In this document: positions 1 through 8,649 of the stretch, in pieces
Numbering within the stretch: position 1 is the stretch's first letter
How the letters are laid out: the number at the start of each line of letters is the position of its first letter
Origin: Ochromonadaceae sp. CCMP2298
Taxonomy: Eukaryota; Sar; Synurophyceae; Ochromonadales; Ochromonadaceae
Length of the DNA: 13,115 nt
NCBI GenBank assembly: GCA_026770595.1
Contig: MU634339.1
Location: 1-13,115 of the forward strand
Direction of reading: 5' to 3'
Made by a program: the position numbers and the translations under genes
Notes under the pieces: generated by a model
Database searches by the model: none
What the model was told of the DNA's origin: nothing
The model's input: only the letters and a program-made list of their open reading frames with translations

Positions 1-40
1 ATTGGCGTGCAAGGACATTGGGGTATGAAGGGTAAGTTAC

Positions 41-463
41 CTTGAGCCAGATGTTGGCGTCCACGCCCGCAGCCATGCGGTTAAGCTTCACCTGGGGGGG
101 GGGGGGGGGGGGGGTTAGAGGGGAGGGCAAGAGAGAGACGGATTAGGCGAGGATAAGATAAGGTGGGCCGAGATAAGGTTTGACAGAAATATGAAAAGAC
201 TCTGGAATGCAAGGCAGACGCGAGTCTGCACTGCCATAACTCGGCACCGACATGCACGTTTTTGCAATTACCATCGGGGTTCCGCCGATGGCGTCCACGA
301 TGGATTCGCCGATCTTGGCCCTCTGGAAAGGCGTGCCCTGGGCGATGTTGGGGTTGGTGTCGAGGGTGGCCGAGACGGGAGCCACGCGCATCGACTGCGA
401 CCCCAGCGGCGTACGGTAAGCCGCGGCCCCGGCAACCAGCGAGAGAGAGAGAAGGAAGAGCAT
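41..463 (-). CDS. Cysteine synthase / cystathionine beta-synthase family protein, 5' end only (exons 463..272 and 91..41)
   Basis: Two exons of a PLP-dependent beta-replacement enzyme are visible; the gene leaves the window on the left. Exon 1 runs 463 to 272 and ends ...GESIVDAIGGTPM; exon 2 runs 91 to 41 and reads VKLNRMAAGVDANIWLK. Joined (phase 0, donor GTAATT, intron 271-92) they give the family's N-terminal signature I-G-x-T-P-[ML]-V-x-[LI]-N. Exon 2 ends at a second phase-0 donor, GTAACT, at 40. In this family the enzyme makes cysteine from O-acetylserine and sulfide, or cystathionine from serine and homocysteine; the PLP lysine and everything that separates the subfamilies lie outside the window. 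The start at 461-463 gives a leader, MLFLLSLSLVAGAAAY, that looks like a signal peptide. An in-frame upstream ATG (497-499) would add 12 residues and bury it, so I prefer the inner one. The region after the leader is poor in acidic residues, compatible with a bipartite plastid presequence. Confidence 0.8.
94..114. repeat. Homopolymer G21 (C21 on the gene strand) abutting a splice acceptor
   Basis: An uninterrupted run of 21 G on the plus strand. On the minus strand it is C21 followed directly by the AG (93-92) of the acceptor of the first cysteine-synthase-family intron, so it acts as the whole polypyrimidine tract. Its length is likely to vary between individuals and to be error-prone in sequencing. 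Confidence 0.9.
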
Positions 464-792
464 TTTTTCGAATGGCGGAATCACAAATGGCCTTCTCATA
501 AGTTAGTGCAACTTCCGGATGCATGATTTGTGCAACTTTTGGTTGTGCAAAAGAACCTGTATATTTCAGGGGACCCGCGCAATTAAAAGGCGGGAACCTG
601 GGAACCTCTGCCGAATTCTGGATTCATCCCTCAGTTGCTCAATCAATGCTCAATGCCCCGACCCTCCGCTGTCCTCCCTCATTCTCGCGCCCGTTCTATC
701 GCCGAACGTCTGCCTCTCTCCAACCGTCCTGCCTCTCAAGTTCTCCTTGACGTGTATCTTCTCCTCGGCCTTATCCAACACGTACTTAAACC
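464..792. promoter_or_regulatory. Divergent intergenic region, cysteine synthase-like gene / lipase gene
   Basis: These 329 bases separate the start codons of two genes pointing away from each other and must hold both promoters and 5' UTRs. No clear TATA box is seen. The motif GTGCAA occurs three times within 45 bases, at 506, 530 and 545; the first two are longer (GTGCAACTT at 506-514, GTGCAACTTTT at 530-540). The 200 bases before the lipase start are pyrimidine-rich, and the lipase start sits in a good context (accATGG). Confidence 0.5.
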
Positions 793-1998
793 ATGGCACT
801 TCCGAAAGAAGTAATCAAGGAGATGGTGGATCCCCGGTACTACGAAGCAATGTTTATGAGCATTGACCAACCTCCGCTGCCCGTCTATGAGGACTCCGAT
901 ATCGACTCGATCCGCGGCTTCCTGTCTGCGATGGAGCAAGTCTACATCTCTCAGGCCGGACCGTTCTTCGCAGACATGCCTGAAGTCGAGACCGAGATCG
1001 AGAGCGAGACCCTCACCATTCTGGGGGAGGACGCTAACGACATTGTTCTGCACATCGTGAAGCCCACGGGCGACGAGGAGCTGCCCTGCTTGCTGTTCCT
1101 CCACGGAGGGGGCATGGCGGTGAACACATGCTCTCACCCTATGTACACCAAGGCGAGAGAGTTCCTGGCAGCCAAGGTGCGCGCAGTGGTGGTAGGAGTG
1201 GAGTTCCGAAACGCAGGAGGCGTGCTGGGGCCGCACCCCTTCCCTGCAGGTCTGCACGACTGCCGAGCGGCGCTGCACTGGGCTAATGGGATGAGGGAGA
1301 GCAGGCGTTTCTCCAAGGTCGTGCTGGTGGGAGACTCAGGCGGAGGTAACCTCTGTATCTCGCTGGCGCTGCTGGCCAAGCCGTCCCAGAAGCAGTGCCA
1401 GGAGCAGACGCAGGAGCAGGCGCAGGGGCTGGAGCGTGTCGACGGTGTCTATGCGATGTGCCCGTATATCTCAGGCCTGTACTCCAAGCCGGATGACCAG
1501 TCAGAGACCCTCCCTTCCCTCGCGCTCTTCGACGGCGTTGCCGGTATGGGCTGCCTCTCTCTGCACTACTTCGCACGAGCTTATGACCCCCCCGGAGAGA
1601 ACAGCCGCAACCCTCTTGCCTGGCCCTACCACGCCACCCCCGCACAGCTAGCCGGCCTCCCGCCCTTCGTGGTGTCCCTAAACGGTAAGTCGGATAACGG
1701 GGGATAAATACAGCCGCGCCATAGAGAGGGGGGATACACAACACAAAGAATGCACTCGTACTCATACCTACACACCCACTCCCACACCCACACCCACAAA
1801 AACACATTCACAGAGGCTGACCCGCTGCACGACGAGGGGAAGGTCTTCTTCCGCAGGCTGCTGGCGGCAGGCGTGAGTGCGCGCTGTCGCACCTTGGTAG
1901 GCTCATGCCATGCGGGAGATTTGATCGGCATGAAGGCTACGCATGACATCTTCCTGACTACGATGATGGATGTGAAGGCGTTCGTGGATGGACTGTGA
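793..1998 (+). CDS. Alpha/beta hydrolase (alpha/beta hydrolase fold-3, hormone-sensitive-lipase-like esterase), exons 793..1684 and 1814..1998
   Basis: A complete two-exon gene for a 358-residue carboxylic-ester hydrolase. The donor is G|GTAAGT at 1685 and the acceptor is ttcacag ending at 1813; the phase-1 junction makes Glu298. Every landmark of the hormone-sensitive-lipase (HSL) family is present: the oxyanion-hole motif HGGG (residues 104-107), the nucleophile elbow GDSGGG (180-185, Ser182), the acid in DPLHDEG (Asp300) and the base in CHAGD (His330). Without splicing, the Asp and His would be lost, which supports the intron. Residues 1-95 form the usual variable N-terminal cap. No signal peptide or membrane segment is seen, so a cytosolic enzyme is likely. 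The substrate cannot be read from the sequence; the family takes short acyl esters and acylglycerols. A Gln/Glu-rich stretch (about 199-212) encoded by short CAGGAGCAG repeats forms a loop insertion. The gene converges on the large minus-strand gene downstream. Confidence 0.92.
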
Positions 1999-2030
1999 GG
2001 GTGGAGGAGGTGCGTTGTGGGCGGTTGAGG

Positions 2031-2100
2031 GTGGAGACAGGAGACAGGAGGGTGGAGACAGGAGACAGGAGGGTGGAGACAGGAGACAGGAGACAGGAGG
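2031..2100. repeat. 21-bp minisatellite, three copies
   Basis: Units begin at 2031, 2052 and 2073 with GTGGAGACAGG. The first two are identical 21-mers; the third has an extra AGACAGG (7 bp) and is 28 bp long. It lies 32 bases after the lipase stop codon, in its presumed 3' UTR. Confidence 0.9.
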
Positions 2101-2344
2101 GTAGGGGTCGGGTAGAGACTTGTGGGGTTTATCGGCTGGACCCACAGAAAATCATATAACCGTTTGGTTAAGAGCTTGAAATGTACAGATCTACATCCCA
2201 CGTAAACGTTACTTCGAGCGGTATGGTATGGAGTAAGAGTTAAGTGTGCTTTCTTCCTTCACCCCACCCATCCCATCTCCCCATCCCGAAGTCCACCCTC
2301 CATACCCCCCCATCTCCCTGTCGCCTTGATCAGTAGCCGTCGAG

Positions 2345-2533
2345 TTACACCTCGTCCTCCTCCTCCTCTCCCTCCCCCTCTCCCTCCTCCTCTCCCTCCT
2401 CCTCTCCCTCCTCCTCTCCCTCCTCCTCGCCCTCGTAGCTGTAACAACTATCCTCCTCCCTCTCATCATCATAATCCTCCTCTACTCGACTGCCCCTAGC
2501 TCCGCCATATCCCACACAGCAACACCCTGGTGC
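2345..2533 (-). other. Open frame for an acidic (Glu/Asp/Gly) tail; possible missed terminal exon
   Basis: Reading the minus strand from 2533 to a TAA at 2347-2345 gives an uninterrupted 62-codon frame with no ATG of its own. It has an aromatic/acidic stretch (VEEDYDDEREEDS) followed by EEEG repeats and ends EEEEDEV-stop. It could be entered from a CAG acceptor at 2529-2527. The repeat part is the complement of a CT-rich microsatellite, and a purine strand made of GAG and GGA codons is acidic in this frame by default. Only the non-repetitive VEEDYDDEREED portion argues for coding. It could be a terminal exon of the HRD3-like gene, a separate short gene, or nothing. Confidence 0.2.
2351..2428. 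repeat. CT-rich (CCTCCTCTCC) microsatellite
   Basis: A nearly pure pyrimidine tract on the plus strand built from irregular TCC and CCTCCTCTC units of about 12 bp. A mirror-symmetric homopurine/homopyrimidine run of this kind can form triplex DNA. It lies in the convergent 3' interval. Confidence 0.8.
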
Positions 2534-2830
2534 TCAATGTCCAGAAGCGTCACTGGCCAGCAAGGGCAGGGCGGCTCCTACTGCAGCCATCGCACCCCCC
2601 AACGGCACCCCCTGGCTGAGGCGCTGGTTCTCTCATCCCAGGGGCGGGGGGCTTTTGGTCCCGCACCCACAGGGGTAGGGGGAGACGGAGGCGCCCTGGG
2701 AGAAGAGCTTTGCGGTGAGCTCTCCGGTCCATCGTCTGCGCCATGCAGGGCCGCCACAGGGGCCTCCCGTCCCCCAACAGCGCCAGCTGTGCCCATGCAC
2801 CTGCGGGAAGACCCGTCCGGGTAAGCCCCC

Positions 2831-2862
2831 CATCAGGTCACCATCAGGTCATCATCAGGTCA
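2831..2862. repeat. 11-bp period short tandem repeat spanning the HRD3-like stop codon
   Basis: CATCAGGTCA occurs at 2831-2840, 2842-2851 and 2853-2862. The TGA stop of the HRD3-like frame (2857-2855) lies inside the copy nearest the coding sequence. On the gene strand, each copy carries TGACCTGATG. Confidence 0.85.
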
Positions 2863-5800
2863 TCCACAGCAGGCGCACCACACAGTCCAAGCCATAGGTC
2901 AGCGGCGCCAGCAGGGAATAGCCCCTAAAAGACAGGCTGTACCGCAACGCCCGCACCGCCGCGCTCACCCGTGCTGCCTCCGACGCCCCAGGCAGCAGCA
3001 GCCCCGCTGCTGTATTCTGCTGCTGCATCTGTACCTGCCCCTCGCTCTGCTGCAGCGACAGTGCGTAGTACCGGTCTGCGCGCGGGGCGTTGGCTGGCAC
3101 GCCCATACCGAATTGGTGCATGGCCCCCACGTACGCGCTGGCCAGGGCGGATCCCGCGTGGCTGGCGGTGTTGTAGTGCCACAGAGCGGCTGCGTAGTCT
3201 ACGCCCTGCCCACCCGGCCCCACTGTCCCCTCTGTCCCCTCTGTCCCCTCTGTCCCCGTCCCCAATACCCCCCCGCCAGCATTAGGGGTGGGGGCTGGTG
3301 CGAAGGCGGCTGCGCAGCGTCCCTTGAACGCGCAGGTGCCCAGGTGCAGGTGAGACTCACTGTTTCCGTGGTGCGCGGACAGCTGGTACTGCCGCCGCTG
3401 CAGGCGAGACAGCCGGTCAGATGCAGAGCCCCAGGCGTAGGAGGGGGTGGAGGGGTCCAGGTCTTCTTGTGCAGCCTCCTCAGAACCCTGCCCGCCCCCT
3501 GCCCCACTTTCCACCCCTGCCCCTGATCCTGTCCCTGCTCCTGTCCCTGCGAGACCCAGGTACTCGAGATAACCGCCCAGCCCGCCCCCTCCACCAGCTC
3601 CTGTGTCTGCAGGGCTCAGGCGCAGCTTGGCGCGCAGTATGTAGGCAGCGTTGCCAAGGGATACCTCGTAGCCTGCGGTGCATTGTGATGTGTGTGCGGC
3701 ATTCGGTGTGTGTGAGTGTGTGTCGCAGTGGTGTGGAAGATGCGAGAAAAGCAGACGAAAGAGAGCAGGAAAAATAACACCCAGGATGCAGCCCGCAGCC
3801 CTCAACCCCCCACCCCAGCCAACAGCCCCCAGCTCCCACCTTCCAGCCTCCAGCACGCAGCAACAAGACAGCAACGAGGCAGCACCAAGACAGCAACAAG
3901 ACGGCTCAGTCACCCCCCCCCTCAGACCTACCCAGCTCTCCCGCGTGCAGGTAGCAGCCAAGGCTCCTCTCTAACCCTTTCTGAGTGCCTGCTAGGAAGC
4001 CGTCCAGTCCACGCCGCGTCCACTTTGCCCATGGCCCGATAGCGGTAGCGGCACTGAGGTAGTACATGGCAGAGGGCACGGACCTGGGCACGCCGCGTCC
4101 CTGGGGGAGGGGGGAGGGGGGAGTGGAGAGGTGGGGAGTGGGGAGTGGGGAGTGGTGAGATAGTGGAGTGTGGGGAGTGTTGGGAATTAGGGAGTGCGAG
4201 AGTGAGCGCAAGTTGTGGAATGCTACCCTACCCCTCACCTCCAGGTACATATCCCCCAACACCTGCACTGACTGGAAGTTGCCGAACTTATTGGCCGCCA
4301 CTGAGTACAGCGCCACCGCCCTGCTCTCGTCCCTCACGGTGCCCAGGCCGTTCTGCAGGCAGTGCGCGGCATTGAAGAGGCTGTCCGCATCAGACTCGTA
4401 CGACGCCGCCATCAAGAAGTACTGGAAGGCCTTGGTGCTGTTCTGGGGCACAGATTGGCCGTAGAAGTACAAATACCCCAGCCCGTTCAAGGCGCGGATG
4501 TTGCCCATCTCGGCCGAGGTTTCGTACATTTCCACAGCTCTCGTGACGTTCGCCGCGCAGCCCTCGCCCTTGAGGTGCATGTCGGCAGCAGCGCTGAGCC
4601 CGTGCTGGTTGCCCAGGGCTGCGGCTTGCTCGTAATAGCGTAGGGCGGTGGCCCTGTCTTGGGGAACTCCCCTGGCGCCCTGGTAGTGCAGCTCACCCAT
4701 AGCGAGAACGGAGGGCAGGTGGCCCTCTGCGGCCCTCACACGCTGGTGCTGCACCTGACGGGGGGTGGGGGATGGGGTGTGGGGAATGAAGTATTGGGGG
4801 GATGGGGTTTCAGGGTCGAGTGCTGAGGCTGGCATTGAATGCTGGGAGTAATAAAAGAGAAGAGGGATGAAGGGAGGCCTGTCTCTCTCTATGTCTCACC
4901 AGTTCGTCGGACAGTCCCAGGTTCCCCTTCGCCACCTCCGGGGCAGTGCTGTCCGTCAGTCTGTCCGCCTCCACTACTGCCTGCCCCCCCTGCCTGTTGA
5001 ACTCCTCCATCGCGGCCAGCACCGGCAGACGACTGTAGTGCGCAGCCGTCTCCAGATCAGCCGACACGCCCATGCCCTCTTTGTACCGGTAGGCCAGTGC
5101 CCGGTGCGCCTCTGCTACGCCCTCCGCAGCGGCTACGTGCAGTAGACCTAGGGCCAGGGCGGAGGCGTCGGGACTGCCCCGCACCACCTGCGCTTGTCCC
5201 TGTCCTTCCTGCGCAGTCGCGTTCGTAGGCGTGTGTGGCAGGGGCGCGGGCGTGAGTACGGATGCGCCCACCACAAGGACGGTCTCCTGCTCGTGGGTGG
5301 AGGCAGGCTCCCCGGGGAGATCGCCGAGATACGTGTCTGTGTGGTATGTGTGTTATGTGACTGGTGTGCATGATGTTATATGTGTGTGTTACCTGTGTTA
5401 TCTGAGTGCCCACCTCCCTGCAGGTAGGTAGTGATGCTGCGCTGAAGGCCAGAGGTAGCGTAGGCATAGTTTGCCCCGCCTTCCGTACTCGAGCCAGTGC
5501 CGGTGTCCATATTGGTGCGGGGTCTGTAGGCAGGATGCACAGGTACGTGCCAATGAGAGGGCAGGGCGCTGACAAAAGCACCACCGCCACCATCCCCACC
5601 CCCCAGCAGCACCTCCACCCCAGTGCCGTGCAGCAGCGTGAAGGCTAGAGGCACCAGGGCTTTCGCGTATCCCATGTCAGCAGCCACCAGCAGGGCGTAA
5701 GTGGCTCGTTGGTAGTCCACGGGACTCTGCCCACCCTCACCACTACCCCCTCCACCTCCGCCTACCCCCTCCTCCCCCGACTGCGCGCTAAACCCACACG

Positions 5801-8382
5801 CCGTGTTAGGCGCCTCCGCCCCGTACTTCAGCAGCAGCGCCCAGCTATACAGCGCTTCGGCGGACCCGCGCTGCGCCGCCTCTGCGTACAGGTCAAGCCG
5901 CTGGATGAAGCTCTCGCAACCCCCACCGGTCCCTTCTGCGCCTGTGAGTCCCTCTGTAGCCCTGCGTAAGAGCAGCTGCACGATGGGGTCTGAGCGGACA
6001 GACGCGTCTAGCGTGCGGCCGTCCACAGACACAGGCGAAGGAGGCGCAGACAGCGTGCTTGTTGAGTCTACATCCACTAATACCCCTGCCCCCGACTCCG
6101 TTCCCGCCCCCACCCCCGACCCCGCCTTTGCCCTGCCCAACACAGCCAGAGCGAGGTCTGTAGCCCTGGAGGCCAGAGAGCTGCCCCCACCCCCACCCCC
6201 GCCCCCACTACCACCGCCACTACCGAGGTAGTGCGCCTTGACCTCTGCCGGGCTCAGCGCATCTCCCCACACGGTCAATTCTCGGAAGAAGCTCTTTGGG
6301 CCTGTGGGCGGAGACATAGGTAGAGGTTCACAGAAGTAGAGGGGCAGAGGTAGAGGTAGAGGTAAACGGTCAGAGAGACAGAGAGGCAGACCCACAGAAA
6401 CACAGGGGCACAGAAAGAGGGCAGGGAGGAGGGAGGTGGTCGTAAATGGAAGCAAGGCGAGGAGAAGAGGTCAGAAGAGGCAAAGGGGAAAGACGATAAA
6501 TACAAGATGGAGACAGAGGCAGCGTCACCCACCTAGATGCGACACATCTCTGAACATGCACAGCGTCTCGGCGTTGCCCAGCACCAGATTAGAGAAATCC
6601 ATCTTAGTGTCCAGCCGACCGTCCATGAATACGGAGATGGAGTAGGTTATGCCGGGGGTGGTAGCGGTACCCCCATGCCCGTCTGCGCTCCCGCTCCCGT
6701 GCCCATTCTCACCCCCACCCTTGCTCGCGCCCTCAGCGGGGTAGGCAATGCTCACCCCAGGGCCTGTCTCGTCAGGGTAAGTGGCTGCCTGATTGTGCGC
6801 CCGTGCCTGCGCCTGTGCATGTGCGGTGTGTGTGTGGTTGCTAAACACCAGTGCCAGGTGCACCCACTGGTCGTGCGGCAGGGCGCCCACACTGACCGCG
6901 CCTGTGTTTGGATTGTCTGCAGTGGACACGCGCACGAATAGGTGGTTGCTGTGGGGCATGAGCCACACGGAGGGGGTGCGGGTGGAGCCGTCAGAGGAGC
7001 CCTTGTAGAGCAGCGCGCGGTGCAGGCCGGTGGGGGGCTGGACCAGGCGCAGCCAGAGGGAGAGGGTCCAGGAGCCAGTGGCCTGAGAGCATGGTACAGT
7101 ATGGCACGACAGCAGAGGGACAGAGGAGCACAGGAGAGCACGGCACATCAACAGAGGAGCACAGAGGGGGGAACAGGGAACAGGTGAAGGTAGGAAAGGA
7201 GGAAGGAGAGAAAAAGAAAGTGGGGCGGAATATTAGTCGGAATAAAGCAGTAGGAAGATGGGGGAGGCGGCCTTGAATCACAACACACGACACACGGCGT
7301 ACGGTACGTACGAAGGCTGTGACGCTGCTGGAGTGCAGGTTGAGCGAGTGCTGGCCCGTGACTGCTCCTGTTCCCCTGACCCGTACCACTCTCTTGTCCA
7401 CCCACTTCAGTGCAGGCTTGACAGAGGGAAGACGCGCCCCTGATAACTCAGTGGCCCCAGTCCTCGCCCCTGCTGCTCCTGCCCCCTCCCCCTCCCCCTC
7501 CTCCGCCTCAGTGCCTGCATTAGGCGCCGGTACTGGGGGCATCAGCAGCACCTCGGCATCAGCGCACAGATCCACCCGAAAGCTCAGCCGCGCCGGGGCC
7601 CCAGGTCCCCTCACCTGGCTCAGCCCATTCTCCCCCCTGCGAGCTATGAACACTTCGAATGTACCATGCTCTGTTGGGCGCAGGTTTGCAGAGCCTGTGC
7701 TGGGAGAGCGAATCCGCCCCCTGGGGGTGATTTCGATGAGTGCACCTGCTGCATGCGCCTGCAGCACTGTGCGGATATATGCGCCGCCTGTGTGGATCTC
7801 CAGCCGGGAGGGCGTCACCCACTGTGCGTAGATGGAGTCTGCTGCCGCTGCCTCAGCCCCTGCCCCTGCCTCTGCTGGGTGCAGAGGATGAAGCGGGGGC
7901 GTGAAGTCCAGCGCATCTAGGAGCGCATCTAAGTCCAGCAGCGGTGGCTGGTCGGTCTCCTGGTGGAACAGCACAGCAATTTGCCCAGCCGCCTCCGGAA
8001 GAGCCACTAAGCTGTGCACCGCCGCCGCGCAGTGGGCCTCGTTCAGTTGGCATCTGATCAGCCCAGAGGTGTTGGTGTTGGTCGGCGGTTGTGTGTGGGC
8101 GGTATCGGTCATCGACATTACGTACGCTTCCCGCCCACCCCTGCGCACCACCGCCAAGTACAGGTTGTCAACGGAAAACGTCTTGGGCGCGCTCCAGGTC
8201 AGGCTGAGCCTGTCCAGCGCGCAGAGGGAGGGCGTGGAGAGCTGCAGCAGCAGGGGCTCGCTCTGCTCCTGCGCTAAGGTCGAGTCGTCTAGAGGTTCGA
8301 CAATGGTGTCCAGCATCCAGCCCGCCCGAGCGAGTGAGTATGCAGTGCATCCCAGCAAACACAGTAGCCGTGTGAGGATCAT
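2855..8382 (-). CDS. HRD3/SEL1L-like ERAD adaptor with an N-terminal LamG domain (7 exons: 8382..7312, 7082..6533, 6301..5414, 5336..4900, 4754..4239, 4100..3932, 3672..2855)
   Basis: A protein of about 1482 residues. HRD3/SEL1L is the lumenal partner of the HRD1 ubiquitin ligase and hands misfolded ER proteins to it. Residues 1-17 (MILTRLLCLLGCTAYSL) look like a signal peptide. About 25-335 contain two beta-rich stretches I cannot name. About 340-565 are a LamG/ConA-like jellyroll (GSWTLSLWLRL, HDQWVHLALVFSN, ISVFMDGRLDTK, FFRELTVWGDALSPAEV). Sel1-like repeats follow to about 1430, including the SEL1L-type ALAYRYKEGMGVSADLETAAHY block, GELHYQGARGVPQD, GYLYFYGQSVPQN and GMGVPANAPRADRYYALSL. 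All six introns keep phase (0,1,1,0,0,1), and exon joins restore Sel1 motifs, e.g. MYLE|GRGVPRS and GEL|GYEVSLGNAAYI. Introns: 7311-7083, 6532-6302, 5413-5337, 4899-4755, 4238-4101 and 3931-3673. The exon-3 donor may instead be at 5392 (7 more residues). Gly- and Thr/Glu-rich insertions break up several repeats. No convincing C-terminal membrane segment is found, so the 3' end is less certain. Confidence 0.88.
3223..3262. repeat. 9-bp coding microsatellite (Gly-Thr-Glu repeat)
   Basis: Tandem copies of CTGTCCCCT on the plus strand encode a GTEGTEGTEGT run within a Sel1-repeat loop of the HRD3-like protein, near its C-terminus. A unit of nine bases keeps the frame, so copy-number change would alter loop length without breaking the protein. 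Confidence 0.8.
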
Positions 8383-8608
8383 ATCGTGTCACGTCCGCAC
8401 AATCCCAGCAATCCCAGGATCTGTCTGTCTGTCTGTCGCAGAAGTCGTGCGCGGGAGTCCTGACACGTTGCACCCTGACACGACACTGCGTCACTACGAA
8501 CACGGGCGGAATGCGGAGAGATGGCACTCGACGCATGAGCTGCAGGCGTCCACCCCATCACCACGAGACCAATCGCTGGGAGCGAGGGGAAAGAGCAAAG
8601 TCAAGAAT
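8383..8608. promoter_or_regulatory. Upstream region of the HRD3-like gene
   Basis: This GC-balanced stretch lies between the HRD3-like start codon (8382-8380) and the repeats that border the foldback element, and should hold the core promoter and 5' UTR of that gene. It contains a (CTGT)4 run at about 8420-8437 and an ACGT core at 8391-8394 within GTCACGTCC, 9 bases from the start codon. ACGT cores are bound by bZIP factors, including those of the unfolded protein response, but a single short core is weak evidence. No TATA box or known ER-stress element is recognised. Confidence 0.35.
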
Positions 8609-8649
8609 TGACAAAAACATGGCCCACCGTGACAAAAACATGGCCCACC
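8609..8649. repeat. Two tandem 20-bp units bordering the foldback element
   Basis: A 20-base unit, TGACAAAAACATGGCCCACC, occurs at 8609-8628 and again at 8630-8649, one base apart. Its second half, CATGGCCCACC, is also the outer end of the foldback arm (from 8639), and its complement closes the right arm (8982-8992). The left end of the element is therefore partly duplicated. Confidence 0.9.

Larger units (their letters stand above)
1999..2854. other. Repeat-rich interval between convergent genes
   Basis: This stretch lies between the stop codon of the lipase (plus) and the best-supported stop of the HRD3-like gene (minus), so it should hold both 3' UTRs and terminators. It contains a 21-bp minisatellite (2031-2100), a long polypyrimidine tract (2351-2428) and an 11-bp period repeat that runs into the HRD3-like stop codon (2831-2862). 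Several frames stay open on both strands for 60-95 codons, but none shows a recognisable domain or a well-supported start. One minus-strand frame (2533-2345) would encode an acidic tail and is listed separately. Confidence 0.5.

Noticed and set aside
2031-2100. CRISPR-like regular repeats
   Set aside because: The units are directly adjacent with no spacers and lie in a eukaryotic 3' UTR; this is a minisatellite.
2209-2472. Arg/Glu-rich and Gly/Arg-rich minus-strand frames (RGG-like)
   Set aside because: They come from reading the CT/GA microsatellite in other frames; repeats of this kind imitate RGG and RE-rich domains.
2537-2824. A 95-codon plus-strand frame ending next to a GTAAGC donor-like site
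   Set aside because: No domain, no acceptor-linked downstream exon, and it overlaps equally open minus-strand frames; not enough to call a gene.
7319-7831. A 170-codon plus-strand open frame
   Set aside because: Shadow of HRD3-like exon 1; composition is Ala/Pro/Ser-rich with no motif.
7901-8611. A 236-codon plus-strand open frame opposite the HRD3-like first exon
   Set aside because: It is antisense to an exon with signal peptide and conserved LamG continuation, has no recognisable domain, is Ser/Arg-rich as expected of a GC-rich shadow frame, and runs into the intergenic region without a promoter signal.
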